This document shows positions 26,575 through 38,776 of a DNA stretch of 39,450 nucleotides, piece by piece. The stretch lies in the NCBI GenBank assembly GCA_026399435.1, contig JAPLQX010000016.1:1-39450 (forward strand), in the 5' to 3' direction. The notes beneath the pieces are model-generated. The model had not been told where the DNA came from, did not search any database, and worked only from the letters and a program-made list of their open reading frames with translations. The stretch is from Rhodocyclales bacterium. GTDB lineage: Bacteria; Pseudomonadota; Gammaproteobacteria; Burkholderiales; Rhodocyclaceae. Position 1 is the first letter of the stretch, and each line of letters starts with the position of its first letter. Position numbers and translations under genes: made by a program.

Positions 26575-28140
26575 ATGGCCCACCAGAAAATCCTCATCCT
26601 CGACTTCGGTTCCCAGGTCGCGCAGCTGATCGCCCGCCGCGTACGCGAGCAGCAGGTGTATTGCGAATTGCATCCCTTCGATGTCTCGGAGGATTTCATT
26701 CGCGACTTCAATCCGCAGGGGATCATTCTTTCCGGGGGGCCGAACTCGGTCTACGAGGCCGAAGAATGGAAGGCGCCCGATATCGTTTTCAAGCTCGGCG
26801 TGCCGGTGCTGGGCATCTGCTACGGCATGCAGACCATGGCCGCACAGCTCGGCGGCAAGGTCGAAAGCAGCCACAAGCGCGAATTCGGCTATGCCGAGAT
26901 GCGCGCACGCGGGCATTCCAAGCTGTTCAACGGTATCCAGGATCGCGTCAACGCCGAGGGCCATGGCCTGCTCGAGGTCTGGATGAGCCATGGCGACAAG
27001 GTGACGCAACTGCCACCCGGCTTCAAGGTCATCGGCAGCAACGAGTCCACGCCGATTGCCGCGATGGCCGACGAGGCGCGCGGCTTCTATGCCGTGCAAT
27101 TCCATCCGGAAGTCACTCACACCCTCAAGGGTCGCGAGATCTATGCCCGTTTCGTGCGCGAAATCTGCGGCTGCCGCGGCGACTGGAACATGCCCAACTA
27201 TGTCGAGGAGGCGATCGACAAGGTGCGTGCCCAGGTGGGCAAGGAAGAGGTGATTCTCGGCCTGTCCGGCGGCGTCGACTCTTCCGTCGTCGCGGCCCTC
27301 CTGCATCGCGCCATTGGCGATCAGCTGACCTGTGTCTTCGTCGATAACGGACTGTTGCGGCTCAATGAAGGGGTGCAGGTGATGGACACCTTCGCCCGCA
27401 ACCTGGGCGTCAAGGTGATCCATGTCGATGCCGCGAACCAGTTCATGGGGCACCTGAAAGGTGTCAGCGATCCGGAACAGAAGCGCAAGATCATCGGCCG
27501 CGAGTTTGTCGAGGTGTTTCAGGCCGAAGCGCAGAAATTACCCAACGCACGCTGGCTGGCGCAGGGCACCATCTATCCCGACGTGATCGAATCGGCCGGA
27601 GGCAAGACCAAGAAGGCGCATGCGATCAAGAGCCACCACAACGTCGGTGGCCTGCCCGAGACGCTGAACCTCAAGCTGCTGGAACCCTTGCGCGAACTGT
27701 TCAAGGACGAAGTGCGCGAGTTCGGCGTGGCGCTGGGTCTGCCGCACGAGATGGTCTATCGCCATCCCTTCCCCGGTCCAGGTCTCGGCGTGCGCATTCT
27801 CGGCGAAGTGAAAGAGGATTTTGCCGAACTTCTGCGTCGCGCCGATGCGATATTCATCGACGAACTGCGAGCGGCAGACTGGTATGACAAGACCAGCCAG
27901 GCTTTTGCGGTGTTCCTGCCGGTGAAAAGCGTCGGCGTCATGGGCGATGGTCGCACCTACGACTACGTGGTGGCCCTGCGTGCCGTGCAGACCTCTGACT
28001 TCATGACCGCCAAATGGGCGGAGCTCCCCCACGAACTACTGGGCCGCGTTTCCAACCGTATCATCAACGAAGTGCGCGGCATCAACCGCGTGGTCTACGA
28101 CATCTCGGGCAAGCCGCCAGCGACTATTGAGTGGGAGTGA
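26575..28140 (+). CDS. guaA: GMP synthase (glutamine-hydrolysing)
   Basis: This enzyme converts XMP to GMP using ATP and glutamine. The 521-residue protein has an N-terminal class I glutamine amidotransferase with Cys82 in 'GICYGMQ' and the later His-Glu in 'FHPEVTHT'; an ATP pyrophosphatase domain with the PP-loop '[13 protein letters not shown]' (about 230-242); and a C-terminal dimerisation domain ending '[14 protein letters not shown]', the family end. It follows guaB after 95 bases with a terminator between, and meets a minus-strand ankyrin gene tail to tail across 47 bases. The ribosome-binding site is weak, but the N-terminus fits. Confidence 0.97.
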   Translation: MAHQKILILDFGSQVAQLIARRVREQQVYCELHPFDVSEDFIRDFNPQGIILSGGPNSVYEAEEWKAPDIVFKLGVPVLGICYGMQTMAAQLGGKVESSHKREFGYAEMRARGHSKLFNGIQDRVNAEGHGLLEVWMSHGDKVTQLPPGFKVIGSNESTPIAAMADEARGFYAVQFHPEVTHTLKGREIYARFVREICGCRGDWNMPNYVEEAIDKVRAQVGKEEVILGLSGGVDSSVVAALLHRAIGDQLTCVFVDNGLLRLNEGVQVMDTFARNLGVKVIHVDAANQFMGHLKGVSDPEQKRKIIGREFVEVFQAEAQKLPNARWLAQGTIYPDVIESAGGKTKKAHAIKSHHNVGGLPETLNLKLLEPLRELFKDEVREFGVALGLPHEMVYRHPFPGPGLGVRILGEVKEDFAELLRRADAIFIDELRAADWYDKTSQAFAVFLPVKSVGVMGDGRTYDYVVALRAVQTSDFMTAKWAELPHELLGRVSNRIINEVRGINRVVYDISGKPPATIEWE

Positions 28141-28187
28141 TCCCGCCGGACGATCTACAGGGCACTGATGCCGGGGAACAGCAGGGT

Positions 28188-28898
28188 CTAGGCAACGACC
28201 GCCGAGTCCGTGTTGGGAAAAGGCGCAGCCCGTTTCGCCGCTTCGGTTGCCTGAACTTCTTCGACTTTCTTCAGGAATTCGTTGACGGCCGGGAAGTTAT
28301 TCTGCAGCGCCACCTCGGAAGCTTTGCCGGATGGCCCGACCAGGAAGGGCGACGCTCTCCGTTTGATGAGCATCTGGACCACCTTGAACTGGCCATGCTG
28401 AGCGGCGCGCATCAATGGCGACATGCCTTGATCATCGGTGGTGTCGAGATCGAAATCCATGGTCAGCAGGGTCTTGATGTAGGGAAGATTGCCACGCTCG
28501 ATTGCGTTGAGCAGAACTCGGGTTGCTTCGGGATTCTGTTTGCGCTTTTTCGGTTCCAGTCCGGATGGCAAGGCTTTGGCGCTGTAGTTCACCAAAGACA
28601 GCACCACCATGGCGACCAGTGCTGCCAGCAGCGGCGTCTTGCTTATGCCAAAGGAATCGGCCCACTGTTCCGGCAGATTGGCGCCTACCGCAAGCAGGGC
28701 ATACAGCAGAAAGAAGAAGAACCGTACATAGAGAAACAGGGCCAGCACCACCATCATGCCCAACATGGCCATCAACAGGCCCGTTTCCACTCCTATCCTG
28801 TCGAGTACATGGTGGGGAAGATTGGCGACCAGCGCCATGGCGCCGACCAGTCCGAGCAAGGTCCATTCTCTGATCTGTTTTTGTCTGACGATATCCAT
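28188..28898 (-). CDS. Membrane protein with C-terminal ankyrin repeats
   Basis: The 236-residue protein has about four hydrophobic segments in its first 105 residues (around 13-28, 38-56, 58-72 and 88-104), followed by a basic hinge (EPKKRKQNPEA) and a soluble region. There, two or so ankyrin repeats are visible ('RVLLNAIERGNLPYIKTLLTMDFDLDTTDDQG' and 'MSPLMRAAQHGQFKVVQMLIKRRASP'). It is probably an inner-membrane protein with a cytoplasmic protein-binding arm. I do not recognise a named family. It stands alone on the minus strand, divergent from pyruvate phosphate dikinase across 291 bases. Confidence 0.78.
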   Translation of the reverse strand: MDIVRQKQIREWTLLGLVGAMALVANLPHHVLDRIGVETGLLMAMLGMMVVLALFLYVRFFFFLLYALLAVGANLPEQWADSFGISKTPLLAALVAMVVLSLVNYSAKALPSGLEPKKRKQNPEATRVLLNAIERGNLPYIKTLLTMDFDLDTTDDQGMSPLMRAAQHGQFKVVQMLIKRRASPFLVGPSGKASEVALQNNFPAVNEFLKKVEEVQATEAAKRAAPFPNTDSAVVA

Positions 28899-29189
28899 GT
28901 CGATCTGAAATCAGAAATACCTATTGCAGAAGAGTGGAATTCAAGTCATGAGTCGGCGACAATATGCAGCTTCGCCAATATCGATGACGGATTCTTCGTC
29001 CGGTCTGGTTCAATGTAATTCAATGAACTGTATGCAATTTAGCGCATATTTTGCCGCGATGGAATTCTCGCGGATAAAAAAGCACAGTTCTCAATCCAGC
29101 GATTTTGTGGAATTAGCCCATAAGAAGCGATAAAGTTATATTTTGTGCATAGCGACAATCCGGTGGTACGACAACAAGGAGAAGCAGTG
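28899..29189. promoter_or_regulatory. AT-rich divergent intergenic region before ppdK
   Basis: These 291 bases are clearly richer in A and T than the surroundings and separate two divergent genes, so promoters for both are expected here. On the plus strand TTATAT at 29136-29141 is a possible -10 for ppdK with no good -35. A short open frame at 28924-29133 lacks any conserved feature and I do not call it a gene. Confidence 0.4.
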
Positions 29190-32508
<3,319 letters not shown>

Positions 32509-32522
32509 ACTTCATCGTGTCG

Positions 32523-33416
32523 ATGTACATCCGCATCAGTCTGCCGCAACAATCGCTGGAACTGCATGACGAGCGAGGGGCCTTGCTGGCGCGCTATCCG
32601 GTATCGACGGCCGGCAACGGGGCAGGGGAGCAGAACGGCAGCTTTTGCACTCCGCGTGGCCGACACATCATTCGGGCAAAAGTCGGCGCCGGCGAGACGG
32701 CTAATGCAGTCTTCGTGGGTCGGCGCCCCACTGGCGAAGTATGGTCTCCGGAACTCGCAGAGCAGTTTCCGGAGCGCGACTGGGTACTGACGCGCATCCT
32801 CTGGCTGTCGGGCAAGGAGCCGGGACGCAACCGGCTGGGTGAGGTCGACAGCATGCGTCGATACATCTATCTGCACGGATGTCCGGATTCAGCGCCAATG
32901 GGAACACCGGATTCGCATGGGTGCGTGCGCATGCGCAACAGCGACATCATCGAATTGTTCGATCTGGTACCGGTTCAAACCGAGGTTGAGATTGTCGAAT
33001 TCGGCGTCGAGGCGGGGTCATGGAACGAACTCATGGAGCAGGCGCGCCAGGTGCGCGACGCCGTGTTTGTCGACGAACAGAAGGTCCCGCGGGACATCGA
33101 GTGGGACGAGCACGATGCCGTCAGTCGGCACGTCATCGCACGCGACAGCGACGGCGATGCAATCGGCACCGGGCGTCTCCTGCCGGATGGTCACATCGGA
33201 CGCATGGCGGTGCTGGCAGACTGGCGCGGCAAAGGCGTCGGCCGTGCGCTATTGGAAAGACTGCTGGAAGAAGCCCGTCTGCAGGGCCACGGTCATCTGG
33301 CGCTGCACGCGCAGACGCAGGCCAGCGGCTTCTACCGGCGCTTCGGTTTTGTCGAGGAAGGACCGGAGTTCATGGAATCAGGGATTCCGCACCGGACCAT
33401 GGTGCGTTCAATCTAA
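32523..33416 (+). CDS. L,D-transpeptidase (YkuD) fused to GNAT acetyltransferase
   Basis: This 297-residue protein has two domains. Residues 1-155 form a YkuD domain with the catalytic motif 'H118GCPDSAPMGTPDSHGC134VRM', in which Cys134 attacks the tetrapeptide stem; such enzymes make 3-3 cross-links or attach proteins to peptidoglycan. Residues of about 165-297 form a GNAT domain with 'VFVDEQKVPRDIEWDEHD' and the acetyl-CoA loop 'VLADWRGKGVGRALLERLLEEA'. No signal peptide or membrane anchor is visible, which is odd for a periplasmic reaction beside a cytoplasmic acetyltransferase. A GTG at 32517 is an alternative start. The 3' end overlaps the convergent NRDE gene by 47 bases. Confidence 0.87.
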   Translation: MYIRISLPQQSLELHDERGALLARYPVSTAGNGAGEQNGSFCTPRGRHIIRAKVGAGETANAVFVGRRPTGEVWSPELAEQFPERDWVLTRILWLSGKEPGRNRLGEVDSMRRYIYLHGCPDSAPMGTPDSHGCVRMRNSDIIELFDLVPVQTEVEIVEFGVEAGSWNELMEQARQVRDAVFVDEQKVPRDIEWDEHDAVSRHVIARDSDGDAIGTGRLLPDGHIGRMAVLADWRGKGVGRALLERLLEEARLQGHGHLALHAQTQASGFYRRFGFVEEGPEFMESGIPHRTMVRSI

Positions 33417-34164
33417 GGCGATAGCGCAACCGCTCGCCGCGCTTCGCCCCCGGCAGCCAGGTCTGTTCGTCGAAGCTGGTCCAGCCGTCCTGCCCGACGC
33501 ACAACACCGTGGAGCCGCGTGTGCCGTACCCAAGCGATTTGACAAAGGCCGAGGACAGCAGGCGCTCCCAATCGAGCGGAACCCCGGTCTGCGGCAGATA
33601 CTCATCGGGATGAATGCCATCGTCCTGGAGCAGGCGAAACAGAGCCTCATCGGCCGGCAGGCCGTCCAGTGCCTGTGCCAGCGCCGTCTTGCCGGCACCG
33701 ACTTTCGGCCAGGGTGTGTCGAGCAGATGATTGGATACGCCATACACGCCCGCCGGCAGCGGGCGCGGCTTGCCGCCCATGTTCGACGACCACCACAGTG
33801 TTGCGCCATCGCTTACCAGCAGGTTGTAGCCGTTGCACTGGCTGCCGTAGGCATCGATGCGTTCAAGGTAGGCTTGCGGCGTTTCGCTGCCGGTGAGGAA
33901 GTCCGCCACCAGCTTGCCGCGGGACGGTGCGCCGTTGCGGTTCTGCGCCGGATCGCGGTAATTGGTCAGCGCCGCGAAGCGCCCGGTACGCGTGACGCCC
34001 ATCCAGGTGCCGCCGGCTTCGAGATCGCGCCCGGCCAGCACCTGCGGCGTGTCTTTCCAGAAAGCGGCCGCTGCGGTCGGGCGGGCGAAGAACTCATCGC
34101 GATTGGCGGCCACCACCAGCGGGTATTCGGGACGGACCCGCCAGGCGACGAGAATCAGGCACAT
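33370..34164 (-). CDS. NRDE family protein (TANGO2-like)
   Basis: This 264-residue protein belongs to the NRDE/TANGO2 family, whose members have been linked to haem handling; the bacterial role is uncertain. It starts MCLILVAW, with the conserved Cys2, and has the name-giving 'AANRDEF' at residues 19-25, then 'GGTWMGVTRTGRFAALTNYRDP' and 'GYNLLVSDG...WWSSNMGG', all family motifs. The ATG at 34164 is required to expose Cys2. It lies 8 bases downstream of ygfZ on the same strand, forming a pair. Its 3' end runs 47 bases into the convergent transpeptidase gene. Confidence 0.9.
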   Translation of the reverse strand: MCLILVAWRVRPEYPLVVAANRDEFFARPTAAAAFWKDTPQVLAGRDLEAGGTWMGVTRTGRFAALTNYRDPAQNRNGAPSRGKLVADFLTGSETPQAYLERIDAYGSQCNGYNLLVSDGATLWWSSNMGGKPRPLPAGVYGVSNHLLDTPWPKVGAGKTALAQALDGLPADEALFRLLQDDGIHPDEYLPQTGVPLDWERLLSSAFVKSLGYGTRGSTVLCVGQDGWTSFDEQTWLPGAKRGERLRYRLRLNAPWSGAESLIP

Positions 34165-34172
34165 CGCGCCAC

Positions 34173-35258
34173 TCAGCCAATCTCGTAAGGTAGCTGCAGA
34201 AACTCCAGGCGCTCGCCGTCGAGGGCGCCGACGTGTACTTCGCCGGCTTCCACAGCGCCGATTTGGACGCAGACCAGACACTCGAAGCCGCCGGCCGGGG
34301 AGGGCGCCACGCTGACTATCGCTCCGCAATGCTGGTCGCCGGTTTCCGGCGCATAGACATGGGCACCGGGAACCACGGCAGTGGCGAGTCGGGCGCGGTA
34401 GGTACGCCGCTTGATCTTGCCCAAATACTGCGTGCGGGCGACGATTTCCTGTCCCGGATAGCAGCCCTTGGTGAAACTCACGCCCGCCACGGCAGGCAGT
34501 TCCATGTTCAGCATCTGCGGCACAAAAGCCTCTTGGGTGGCCGCAACGACACGCGGCTGCCCGGCTGCGATTTCCAGCCACTGCCAAGCCGCCAGACCCA
34601 CCGGCTTGGCCGCAGCCGCCAGCTGCTGCCAGCGCGACGCGGCCGTGGCGGTATCCAGCGCCAGAAGCCAGCGTGTGTCATCGAGCCTGATGGCCTGTCC
34701 GCCTTCGACGGCAGCGACGCCGAAGCGCACCAGTGCGACTGCGGCCTCGCCAAGAGTTCCCGCAGGGACGCACAGCGCTGGCGCTGGCGGCGCGTTTTGC
34801 GTACCTGAAATTCCGCTTCGCGGGCAGGCAACGGCGGCTGGAACCGAATAGCCGATCAAGGCTCTCTCGGCAGTCGCATCCGTCAGCTTGACCTTCGAGC
34901 GCAGCACATACATCGACAGCTTCTTTAGGATCGCCGGCAGGATATCGCGCGGCAGCATCAGCAGAAAATTGTCGCCGTCGCGCCAGATCAGGAACAGCGC
35001 CAGCAAGCGGCCCTTCGCTGTGCAAAAGCCGGCAAAGCGCGCGCCACCGGGCGTGATGCCTTTGATGTCGTTGGTCAGAAGATTGTGCAGAAAAACGGGG
35101 GCATCGACGCCGCTGACACGAATCAGGCCGAGATCGGTCAAGGGTGCGACGACCCCCGCATCGCGTGCCGCGACCAGTTCTTCCGGGACAGCGCCAAAGC
35201 TGCTGCCGTCTGCTGCCAGCCCTTGCGCGGCAAGGGAAGAAATCCATTCTTGAGTCAT
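34173..35258 (-). CDS. ygfZ: YgfZ/GcvT-like folate-binding Fe-S protein, with an inserted segment
   Basis: YgfZ uses folate to support repair or assembly of certain Fe-S enzymes such as MiaB. The 361-residue protein has the GcvT-like fold and the diagnostic motif 'KGCYPGQEIVARTQYLGKIKRR' with Cys266. Other family marks are 'FLHNLLTNDIK' and 'GRLLALFLIWRDGDNFLL'. Residues of about 145-163 (from CPRSGISG to APALC) look like an extra Pro/Ala-rich insertion, and their DNA resembles the 40-bp repeat found in lapB. The protein is longer than the E. coli one (326). It is divergent from mltG across 89 bases, a typical betaproteobacterial arrangement. Confidence 0.92.
   Translation of the reverse strand: MTQEWISSLAAQGLAADGSSFGAVPEELVAARDAGVVAPLTDLGLIRVSGVDAPVFLHNLLTNDIKGITPGGARFAGFCTAKGRLLALFLIWRDGDNFLLMLPRDILPAILKKLSMYVLRSKVKLTDATAERALIGYSVPAAVACPRSGISGTQNAPPAPALCVPAGTLGEAAVALVRFGVAAVEGGQAIRLDDTRWLLALDTATAASRWQQLAAAAKPVGLAAWQWLEIAAGQPRVVAATQEAFVPQMLNMELPAVAGVSFTKGCYPGQEIVARTQYLGKIKRRTYRARLATAVVPGAHVYAPETGDQHCGAIVSVAPSPAGGFECLVCVQIGAVEAGEVHVGALDGERLEFLQLPYEIG
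34770..34829 (-). repeat. Diverged relative of the 40-bp repeat inside ygfZ
   Basis: On the minus strand this segment reads CGAAGCGGAATTTCAGG, which lines up with CGAAGCGGTATCCCCGG of the 40-bp repeat, and is read in the same phase (Arg-Ser-Gly-Ile-x-Gly in both proteins). The match fades after about 17 bases, though both run on into a GC-rich stretch containing the motif GGCGC or GCGCC. The assignment is by eye and moderate. Confidence 0.45.
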
Positions 35259-35347
35259 GAGTTGCGTCCGGGGTGAGTTTGGGTCTGGAGTGCTATTATC
35301 GCGGCCGAGGTGCAGGTTGCGCCGATCCCGACCTTATTCAAGCCTTC

Positions 35348-36337
35348 ATGCGAACTTTCAAGCTGATCCTGCTGGTTGTGATTCTCGCATTTGTCACGGC
35401 GATCGTGGGTGCCAGCTGGTTTACCGTACGGCACCTGCCGATGCGCAGCGACCCGACCGGGTTTTCCGTGCCGCCAGGCGCCAGTTTGCGCACGGCGGCA
35501 CAGGCCATCGAAGCAGCGGGTATCGACCTGCCCGCATGGCAACTGGAACTGCTGGGGCGTGTTCTGGGTCGCTCGACGAAGATCAAGGCTGGCAGTTACG
35601 AGGTGGAGCAGGGGCTGACGGCCCTGGCACTGCTCGACAAGCTGACGCGCGGCGACGTAACGCAAGGCGAACTGGTGCTGGTCGAAGGCAAGACGTTTCG
35701 CCAGTTCCGTGCCGCCTTGAATGAACACCCTGATCTTAGCCACGATTCGGTGAAGCTGAGCGATATCCAGGTCCTTGCCCGTTTGAGTGCAAAAGAACCC
35801 CATCCGGAAGGACTTTTTTTCCCCGATACCTATCTCTTCGACAAAGGCAGCAGTGATCTGGACGTGCTGCGCCGCGCCTACAAGTCCATGCAGTCGCGGC
35901 TGGCTGGCACATGGGAAAAACGTGACGCCACCCTGCCCGTGAAAACGCCCTATGAACTGCTGATCCTGGCTTCGATCGTGGAGAAGGAAACCGGGGTACC
36001 TGCCGACCGACCCCAGGTTGCCGCCGTATTCGTCAATCGGCTGCGGCGCGGCATGTTGCTGCAGACGGATCCAACGGTGATCTACGGCCTGGGCGAGCGT
36101 TTCGATGGCAATCTGCGCAAGATCGACCTGTTGAACGATACCCCTTGGAACACTTACACGCGCGTGGGTTTGCCGCCGACGCCGATTGCCATGCCGGGAC
36201 TGGCTTCCCTGCAAGCCGCTGCAAAGCCTCCACCGAGCGACATGCTGTATTTCGTCGCCCGGGGCGATGGATCAAGCGAGTTTTCGACATCGCTGGACGA
36301 GCACAACAGCGCCGTTGCCAAGTACCAGAAACGCTAG
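35348..36337 (+). CDS. mltG: Endolytic murein transglycosylase MltG (YceG)
   Basis: MltG is an inner-membrane lytic transglycosylase that cuts nascent glycan strands and ends their elongation. The 329-residue product has a short cytoplasmic start, one membrane anchor (about 6-26), a LysM-like region, and a C-terminal catalytic domain. The catalytic glutamate is Glu212 in 'LLILASIVEKETGV'; 'EGLFFPDTYLF', 'LQTDPTVIYGLG' and 'NTYTRVGLPPTPIAMPG' are all family motifs. The ATG at 35348 places the anchor at the normal distance. tmk follows after 6 bases. Confidence 0.95.
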   Translation: MRTFKLILLVVILAFVTAIVGASWFTVRHLPMRSDPTGFSVPPGASLRTAAQAIEAAGIDLPAWQLELLGRVLGRSTKIKAGSYEVEQGLTALALLDKLTRGDVTQGELVLVEGKTFRQFRAALNEHPDLSHDSVKLSDIQVLARLSAKEPHPEGLFFPDTYLFDKGSSDLDVLRRAYKSMQSRLAGTWEKRDATLPVKTPYELLILASIVEKETGVPADRPQVAAVFVNRLRRGMLLQTDPTVIYGLGERFDGNLRKIDLLNDTPWNTYTRVGLPPTPIAMPGLASLQAAAKPPPSDMLYFVARGDGSSEFSTSLDEHNSAVAKYQKR

Positions 36338-36343
36338 GCGAGT

Positions 36344-36955
36344 ATGGCGCGCGGTCACTTCATCAGTCTTGAAGGCATCGATGGTGCCGGCAAAAGCACC
36401 CAGCACGGCTGGCTGGTCGAGCATCTGCGCGGACAAGGGCACACGGTGGTCGCCACCCGCGAACCGGGCGGGACCCCGCTGGGCGAGAAGCTTCGCGCCC
36501 TGCTTCTGGCCGACCCCATGCATCTGGAAACCGAGGCGCTGCTGATGTTTGCTGCCCGGCGCGAACATATCGCGCAGGTGATCGAACCGGCCCTGGCGCG
36601 CGGCGATTGGGTGGTTTGCGACCGTTTCGTCGATGCCTCGTTTGCGTATCAAGGGGGAGGGCGCGGTCTGAGCTGGAAGAAACTCGAAGAACTTGCGGCT
36701 TGGGTGCTGGGCGATCTGCAACCGGATCTGACGCTGATCTTCGATGCGCCAGTCGCAATTGCCCAGCAGCGCCTGCATGCCGCGACTTCCCAGCCGGATC
36801 GCTTCGAGCAGGAACAAGCTGCATTTTTCGAGCGGGTGCGGGCTGCCTATCTTCGACTTGCGGCAGAAAACCCCGCCCGCGTGCGCCTCATCGATGCCAC
36901 GCAAACTCCCGGCGCAATTAATAAAGTACTTGAGACAATAGTTGCAACACTTTGA
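36344..36955 (+). CDS. tmk: Thymidylate kinase
   Basis: This enzyme phosphorylates dTMP to dTDP. The 203-residue protein has the P-loop '[11 protein letters not shown]' near residue 10, the '[13 protein letters not shown]' substrate loop, the '[15 protein letters not shown]' DRY/F-type motif, and a lid region with '[14 protein letters not shown]'. Length and order are normal. It is in the middle of the mltG-tmk-holB unit, and its 3' end overlaps holB by 14 bases. Confidence 0.97.
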   Translation: MARGHFISLEGIDGAGKSTQHGWLVEHLRGQGHTVVATREPGGTPLGEKLRALLLADPMHLETEALLMFAARREHIAQVIEPALARGDWVVCDRFVDASFAYQGGGRGLSWKKLEELAAWVLGDLQPDLTLIFDAPVAIAQQRLHAATSQPDRFEQEQAAFFERVRAAYLRLAAENPARVRLIDATQTPGAINKVLETIVATL

Positions 36956-37997
36956 TTTAACCAAGATACATTGGAACTGCCTGATACGGGAGCAACTGCT
37001 CGGACAGGGGCTCGACCGTCTTCCGCATGCCGTGCTTCTGGTCGGGCCGACGGGAGTCGGCAAGACCGCTTTCTCTGAACAGCTCGCCGCGCTTTTGCTC
37101 TGCGAGTCTGTTGGACCGGATCTCACTGCCTGCGGCGAATGCCAAGCTTGTCGTTGGCTCGATGCCGGCAATCACCCGGACTTCAGGCGCGTCGCGCCGG
37201 AGGGCGATGACGAAGCCGAGGAAGGCGCTGCCGAAAAGGCCGCTGAAAAGGCCAAGAAGAAAACCCCCGGCATCATCCGCATCGCCCAGATCCGCGAACT
37301 CGAAGCCTTCGTTTTCACCGGCAGTCATCGCAACGGCAATCGCGTCGTGCTCGTCACCGAAGCCGATGCCATGCCTCCTGCGGCCGCAAACGCACTTCTC
37401 AAAATACTTGAAGAACCTCCGTCAAGTGTATATTTTATATTGGTTTCATCAAAAACAAAATCCCTCTTGCCGACCATTCGCAGCCGCTGTCGCGTGATTC
37501 CGTTTGGCGCTCCGGACGCGGCTGCCGCCATCGCTTGGTTGGCCGGTGCCGGGCTGGAAAAACAGGCTGTGCGCTACCTCCAATTGGCCGGGGGCGCGCC
37601 GATGCGCGTAGCGCAGTGGAAGGATCAGGGGCAATTGGCACCGATCGACGCGCTGGTCGATTCCCTGATCTCACCGCCAGCCGACCCGATCGCCTTGGCG
37701 GCACGCTGGGATGGCTTGCTCAAGGGGGATGCGGTGTTTCGCATGGAAAATCTGGTCGAAGGCGTGCAGCGCTGGCTGTTCGATCTGGCGCAGGAACGCA
37801 TGGCGGGCGAGATTCGCTACCACGGCGGCTGGCCACGTCCCAAAGGGGTGGCAAGCCTCAACCTCACTGCCTTAATGACCGCTTGGCGCGAGATTGGCCA
37901 GTTCCGTCGCAGTGCTCGTCACCCATTGAATCAATTGCTTTTTCTTGAAAGCCTGGCCGCCCATTACCTGCGGGCCTTGCGGCCGGCGGCCTCGTGA
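36942..37997 (+). CDS. holB: DNA polymerase III subunit delta'
   Basis: The delta' subunit is the fixed part of the clamp loader that places the beta clamp on DNA. The 351-residue protein has a P-loop region '[13 protein letters not shown]' (Lys41), a zinc module with '[28 protein letters not shown]', an acidic/basic linker (about 86-106), '[22 protein letters not shown]', and '[15 protein letters not shown]' (SRC motif). The most likely start is TTG at 36942, inside tmk; no ATG lies near. An AT-rich patch of about 45 bases at 37421-37465 differs from its surroundings but stays in frame. Its stop overlaps the tatD start (GTGA). Confidence 0.93.
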   Translation: MQHFDLTKIHWNCLIREQLLGQGLDRLPHAVLLVGPTGVGKTAFSEQLAALLLCESVGPDLTACGECQACRWLDAGNHPDFRRVAPEGDDEAEEGAAEKAAEKAKKKTPGIIRIAQIRELEAFVFTGSHRNGNRVVLVTEADAMPPAAANALLKILEEPPSSVYFILVSSKTKSLLPTIRSRCRVIPFGAPDAAAAIAWLAGAGLEKQAVRYLQLAGGAPMRVAQWKDQGQLAPIDALVDSLISPPADPIALAARWDGLLKGDAVFRMENLVEGVQRWLFDLAQERMAGEIRYHGGWPRPKGVASLNLTALMTAWREIGQFRRSARHPLNQLLFLESLAAHYLRALRPAAS

Positions 37998-38776
37998 GCG
38001 CCCTACTGGTTGATTCCCACTGCCACCTCGATTTCCTCGACTTTCAAGGTCGGGAAGACGAGTTGCTGGCCGCCATGAAAACCAACGATGTCGGCTGGGC
38101 GCTGATCGCCGGCGTCACGCTCGAGCGTTTCCCGGGCGTTTTGGCCTTGGCAGAGCGATTTCCGAACCTCTACGCCGCGGTGGGCGTTCATCCCGACACG
38201 CAGGAAGGCGAGGAACCGGACCAGGAGAGGCTGATTTCTCTTGCTGCCCACCCGAAAGTGGTCGCCATTGGCGAAACTGGCCTCGACTACTACCGCCTGG
38301 AAGGCGATCTGGAATGGCAGCGCGAGCGTTTTCGGACCCATATCCGGGCTGCACGCCGTACCGGAAAGCCGCTGATCATCCATACTCGGGAGGCCGCCAC
38401 CGATACCTTGCGGATTCTTGAGGAGGAGGGGGGTGGCGAAGCAGGGGGGGTATTCCATTGTTTCACCGAAACGCGCGCCGTAGCCGAGGCTGCCCTCGCC
38501 CTAGGCTTCCATATCTCATTCTCAGGCATCGTCACCTTCAAGAACGCCCTTCAAATCAAGGAAGTGGCGAGCTTCGTCCCGCTTGACAGGATCCTGGTCG
38601 AGACCGATGCGCCCTATCTGGCCCCGGTGCCCCATCGGGGCAAGCTGAATCATCCCGCCCTGGTACGCCATGTCGCCGAAGAGGTGGCAAGACTGAAAGG
38701 CGTCAGTACAGACGATCTGGCGCAGGCTACGACGGCTAATTTCTTTCGCCTGTTTGGTGCCGCGAATCATGCGTAA
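37994..38776 (+). CDS. tatD: TatD family metal-dependent hydrolase
   Basis: This is a 260-residue amidohydrolase-fold metal enzyme; TatD relatives act as DNases and D-aminoacyl-tRNA deacylase-like hydrolases. Metal ligands are visible: His9 and His11 in 'VDSHCHLDF', Glu in 'AIGETGLDYY', His in 'IIHTREA' and 'FHCFTE', and Asp in 'ETDAPYLAPVPHRGK'. The GTG start overlaps the holB stop by four bases. The pilZ gene that often stands between holB and tatD is missing. The stop overlaps the following ankyrin gene. Confidence 0.94.
   Translation: MSALLVDSHCHLDFLDFQGREDELLAAMKTNDVGWALIAGVTLERFPGVLALAERFPNLYAAVGVHPDTQEGEEPDQERLISLAAHPKVVAIGETGLDYYRLEGDLEWQRERFRTHIRAARRTGKPLIIHTREAATDTLRILEEEGGGEAGGVFHCFTETRAVAEAALALGFHISFSGIVTFKNALQIKEVASFVPLDRILVETDAPYLAPVPHRGKLNHPALVRHVAEEVARLKGVSTDDLAQATTANFFRLFGAANHA

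Noticed and set aside
28924-29133. 69-codon open frame in the gap before ppdK
   Set aside because: No conserved feature, unusual composition and no good ribosome-binding site; it lies where promoters are expected.
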